Positions 62,391-64,000 of a DNA stretch of 64,000 nucleotides are shown here, piece after piece. The translations under genes and the position numbers were made by a program. The notes below the pieces were generated by a model. The model was not told where the DNA came from. It searched no databases and saw only the letters and a program-made list of their open reading frames with translations. The stretch covers positions 1 to 64,000 of the forward strand of contig JBDGYE010000009.1 of assembly GCA_039584255.1 (NCBI GenBank). Direction: 5' to 3'. The stretch comes from JBDGYE01 sp039584255 (lineage in GTDB: Bacteria > Gemmatimonadota > Gemmatimonadetes > Palauibacterales > Palauibacteraceae). Within the stretch, counting starts at the first letter, position 1; the number at the start of each line of letters is the position of its first letter.

Positions 62391-62879
62391 ATGAAAGGGG
62401 AAATGGAGTCGAGCCGAGGAAAGACTCGGTGGCGGTTCCCGCGCCGAGGTGTCACGCTGCCGGAGCTGCTCATGGCCTTGACCCTAGCCGGAGTGATCTT
62501 GGCTGTTTCCGCATCGGGCTTCCGACGGTTCCGCGAGGCCGCGGGTCTGCACGCGGCGGGCAGGACGGTGCGCGTCCAACTGGATCTCGCCAGGCGGCTT
62601 GCCGTTACGCGTAGAGAGACTGTCCGAATGCAGGCGACTCCAACCGGAGACCTCGTGCTCCTGACCCCTTCCGACAGCCCGCTGGCCATCGTGCACGTAG
62701 GCCGATCCGGGGATCTACACGTCGATTCCGTGCGTCTCCGGCCGCGCGCGCTTCGCTTCAACGCTCGAGGCCAGGCAGCCCCGGGGAGCGTCTACCTGTT
62801 CCGTGGGCGGCGAGGAATCCGGCTCGTGTCCAACTTCTTGGGCCGGGTTCGACAGGAGCCTCTGCGCCAGAGTCGTTGA
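62391..62879 (+). CDS. FimT/GspH-type minor pseudopilin
   Basis: 162 residues. The prepilin site is RRGVTLPELLMALTLAGVI: cleavage after Gly, with glutamate at +5, followed by the hydrophobic N-terminal helix and a small globular domain (EAAGLHAAGRTVRVQLDLARRLAVTRRE), the usual GspH/FimT fold. A G-rich ribosome-binding region sits directly before the ATG. It would be a minor pilin that primes pilus assembly. It precedes a PilV-like gene. Confidence 0.83.
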   Translation: MKGEMESSRGKTRWRFPRRGVTLPELLMALTLAGVILAVSASGFRRFREAAGLHAAGRTVRVQLDLARRLAVTRRETVRMQATPTGDLVLLTPSDSPLAIVHVGRSGDLHVDSVRLRPRALRFNARGQAAPGSVYLFRGRRGIRLVSNFLGRVRQEPLRQSR

Positions 62880-63004
62880 AGGAGTCCGAAAGCGTTCAGC
62901 CGAGGGTCTCCGTTTCCGATGCAGGATTCCGACAGACTTGCCGCGTTCTGCACGGCCACCAACCGCGTGAACGACCTCGATTCCCTCCTTTTCGCGCCAT
63001 TCGA

Positions 63005-63430
63005 ATGGTAGCGTTCTTGCACGCAGAGAGAGCGGATCGGAGCATACGGGAGCCGCCTACTGGCGCGGGGCGACGCGGTCAGAGCGGCATTGGCATCGTC
63101 GAAGCTCTAGTCGCTCTCACGGTGCTGTTGATCGGCCTCGTCGCCGTGATCTCGGTCGGCGTCGCCGTCCGGGACCAGACGAATCGCGCGGCAGCGCGAA
63201 CCGCACAGGTGGTCGCGGCCCAACAGGTCCTGGAGCGGCTCCACAACGACGCCGGCCCGCCGGCCGCGGCGGCCCTGCACACAGTGGCAGTGGGGCCGGC
63301 CAGACTCGAGGTCGTGTCCACCGCCGTCGAGCTTGCACCTGGACTGTACGAGGCGCGAGTGGCGGTAGGATCGCATGGCCTCGCGGGAGCGATGGAGATC
63401 GTGACCCGCCTGGCGCGGCCGGCCGAGTGA
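63005..63430 (+). CDS. PilV-like minor pilin
   Basis: 141 residues from ATG 63005. The cleavage motif QSGIGIVEALVALTVLLIGLV (Gly, then +5 Glu) is followed by a short globular domain rich in Ala/Val. Leader length is about 30 residues, long for a minor pilin but seen in PilV. A TTG start at 62876, overlapping the upstream stop as TTGA, would give 184 residues with a ~72-residue leader, so the start is uncertain. Motif spacing supports a type IV pilus or type II pseudopilin. Confidence 0.7.
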   Translation: MVAFLHAERADRSIREPPTGAGRRGQSGIGIVEALVALTVLLIGLVAVISVGVAVRDQTNRAAARTAQVVAAQQVLERLHNDAGPPAAAALHTVAVGPARLEVVSTAVELAPGLYEARVAVGSHGLAGAMEIVTRLARPAE

Positions 63431-63590
63431 GCGTGCGTCCGGAGAGCCGTTGCGCAATCGCAACACGAGAGTTTCTATTAGCGGCGAGGCGGGGGAAAAG
63501 AAGTGGTAAACACAGGCCAGACAGGAGCCGGGGGCGCGTCTTTCCTTCGCCGCTTCTGTGCGACACCACCTCTTTGATCGGCTTATCGAT

Positions 63591-64000
63591 ATGGCACGAT
63601 TCGGCTTCGGGCGGAAGCGACGCACTGTCGGACTTGACATCGGGAGCGGCTTTCTCAAGGTAGCCGTGATCGACCATTCCGGTGGCGGGCCGGCGGTCGA
63701 GAAGCTGGTGGTTCACCAGCTGGGCGGCGACGCGATCGTCGAGGGCGACGTGATGGATCCCGGCCTGGTCGCCGAGACCATAGACGCGCTCTTCGTGGAG
63801 GAGGGCATCCACGACCGTGACGTGGTGGCCAGCGTCGGCGGCCGTGACGTCATCATCAAGCCGATCCAGATGGACCGGATGAAGAAGGATGACGCTCGGG
63901 AGGTGATTCGCTGGGAAGCCGAGCAGCATGTCCCGTTCGACATGGACGACGTGCAGCTCGACTTCGAGATCACGGATCCGGGGGATGAAGGCCTCCAGAT
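63591..64000 (+). CDS. pilM: Type IV pilus assembly protein PilM, N-terminal part
   Basis: 136 codons are visible and the frame runs off the window end. ATG 63591 begins MARFGFGRKRRTVGLDIGS, an actin-like ATPase phosphate-1 loop (VGLDIGSGFLKVAVIDH) that PilM shares with FtsA. RREVIRWEAEQHVPFDMDDVQLDFEI matches the PilM pattern in which the second Glu/Gln-rich helix precedes the PilN-binding face. PilM lies inside and anchors PilN to the pilus base; pilN, pilO, pilP and pilQ usually follow and are expected beyond the window. No strong ribosome-binding site is seen. Confidence 0.9.
   Translation, partial: MARFGFGRKRRTVGLDIGSGFLKVAVIDHSGGGPAVEKLVVHQLGGDAIVEGDVMDPGLVAETIDALFVEEGIHDRDVVASVGGRDVIIKPIQMDRMKKDDAREVIRWEAEQHVPFDMDDVQLDFEITDPGDEGLQ

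Noticed and set aside
63441..63453. Sigma-54-like element upstream of pilM
   Set aside because: The GG and GC pairs are only 9 bases apart, one short of the required spacing, and the rest of the consensus is weak.
63431..63590. A c-di-GMP riboswitch in the pilM leader
   Set aside because: The CAGG and AGACAGG-like words are present, but the order and the paired stems of a GEMM element are not.
1..64000. CRISPR array, tRNA, rRNA, insertion sequence or prophage
   Set aside because: No regularly spaced direct repeats, cloverleaf-like sequence, transposase or integrase motif was found in any gap or frame I read.

Overview
This is a GC-rich, gene-dense bacterial chromosome segment with a partial gene at each edge, no tRNA or rRNA gene, no recognisable mobile element and no CRISPR array. 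No gene-free stretch exceeds about 300 bases. The combination of a SprA-type giant surface protein, a short Bacteroidetes-style RpoD without region 1.1, System I cytochrome c maturation, a PilS/PilR-controlled type IV pilus and a VKOR-DsbA pair best suggests a Gemmatimonadota-like lineage. That assignment is an inference from gene content.

Layout. Bases 1-8566 (+): tail of an amidohydrolase, gyrA, a tightly overlapping run (PLP lyase, class I amidotransferase-like hydrolase, HAD phosphatase, tail-anchored unknown), then a membrane-tethered DsbA-like oxidoreductase with its VKOR partner. A bidirectional hairpin at 8605-8635 separates this from a minus-strand rpoD-like sigma gene and a complete ccmABCDEFGH operon (15739 down to 9748). 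Bases 15.8-31.6 kb are mixed housekeeping and accessory genes: a lipoprotein, apgM, a zinc-ribbon membrane protein, a copper P-type ATPase, a PspA-like coiled-coil protein, an RCK potassium channel, HU, a degenerate DEAD-box protein with a DbpA-type RNA-binding tail, an alanine/sodium symporter, two small unknowns, a membrane/helix-hairpin-helix fusion, and an aminotransferase-serA pair.

Bases 31.6-35.4 kb (-) hold kbl, rpe, a JAMM metallopeptidase and a three-domain protein that joins a ubiquitin-like sulfur carrier, an E1-like adenylyltransferase and a rhodanese. This is the most interesting locus: the carrier's terminal Gly-Gly lies inside the fusion, and the adjacent JAMM enzyme is the obvious candidate to cut it free.

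Bases 35.5-43.5 kb: a lipoprotein, a TonB-family protein and the SprA-like surface protein. Bases 43.5-64 kb are a type IV pilus region: comEA-like, pilB, pilT, pilC, an Fe-S Rrf2 regulator, pilS, pilR, pilA, then five membrane or glycosyltransferase genes (YfhO, three GT39-like, one GT2), and pilus-assembly genes (FimT/GspH-like, PilV-like, pilM). Near-perfect sigma-54 promoters sit before pilB and pilA, fitting control by the encoded PilR. The pilA copy is frameshifted by an apparent internal deletion, so either the major pilin is broken here or the assembly is wrong at that point.
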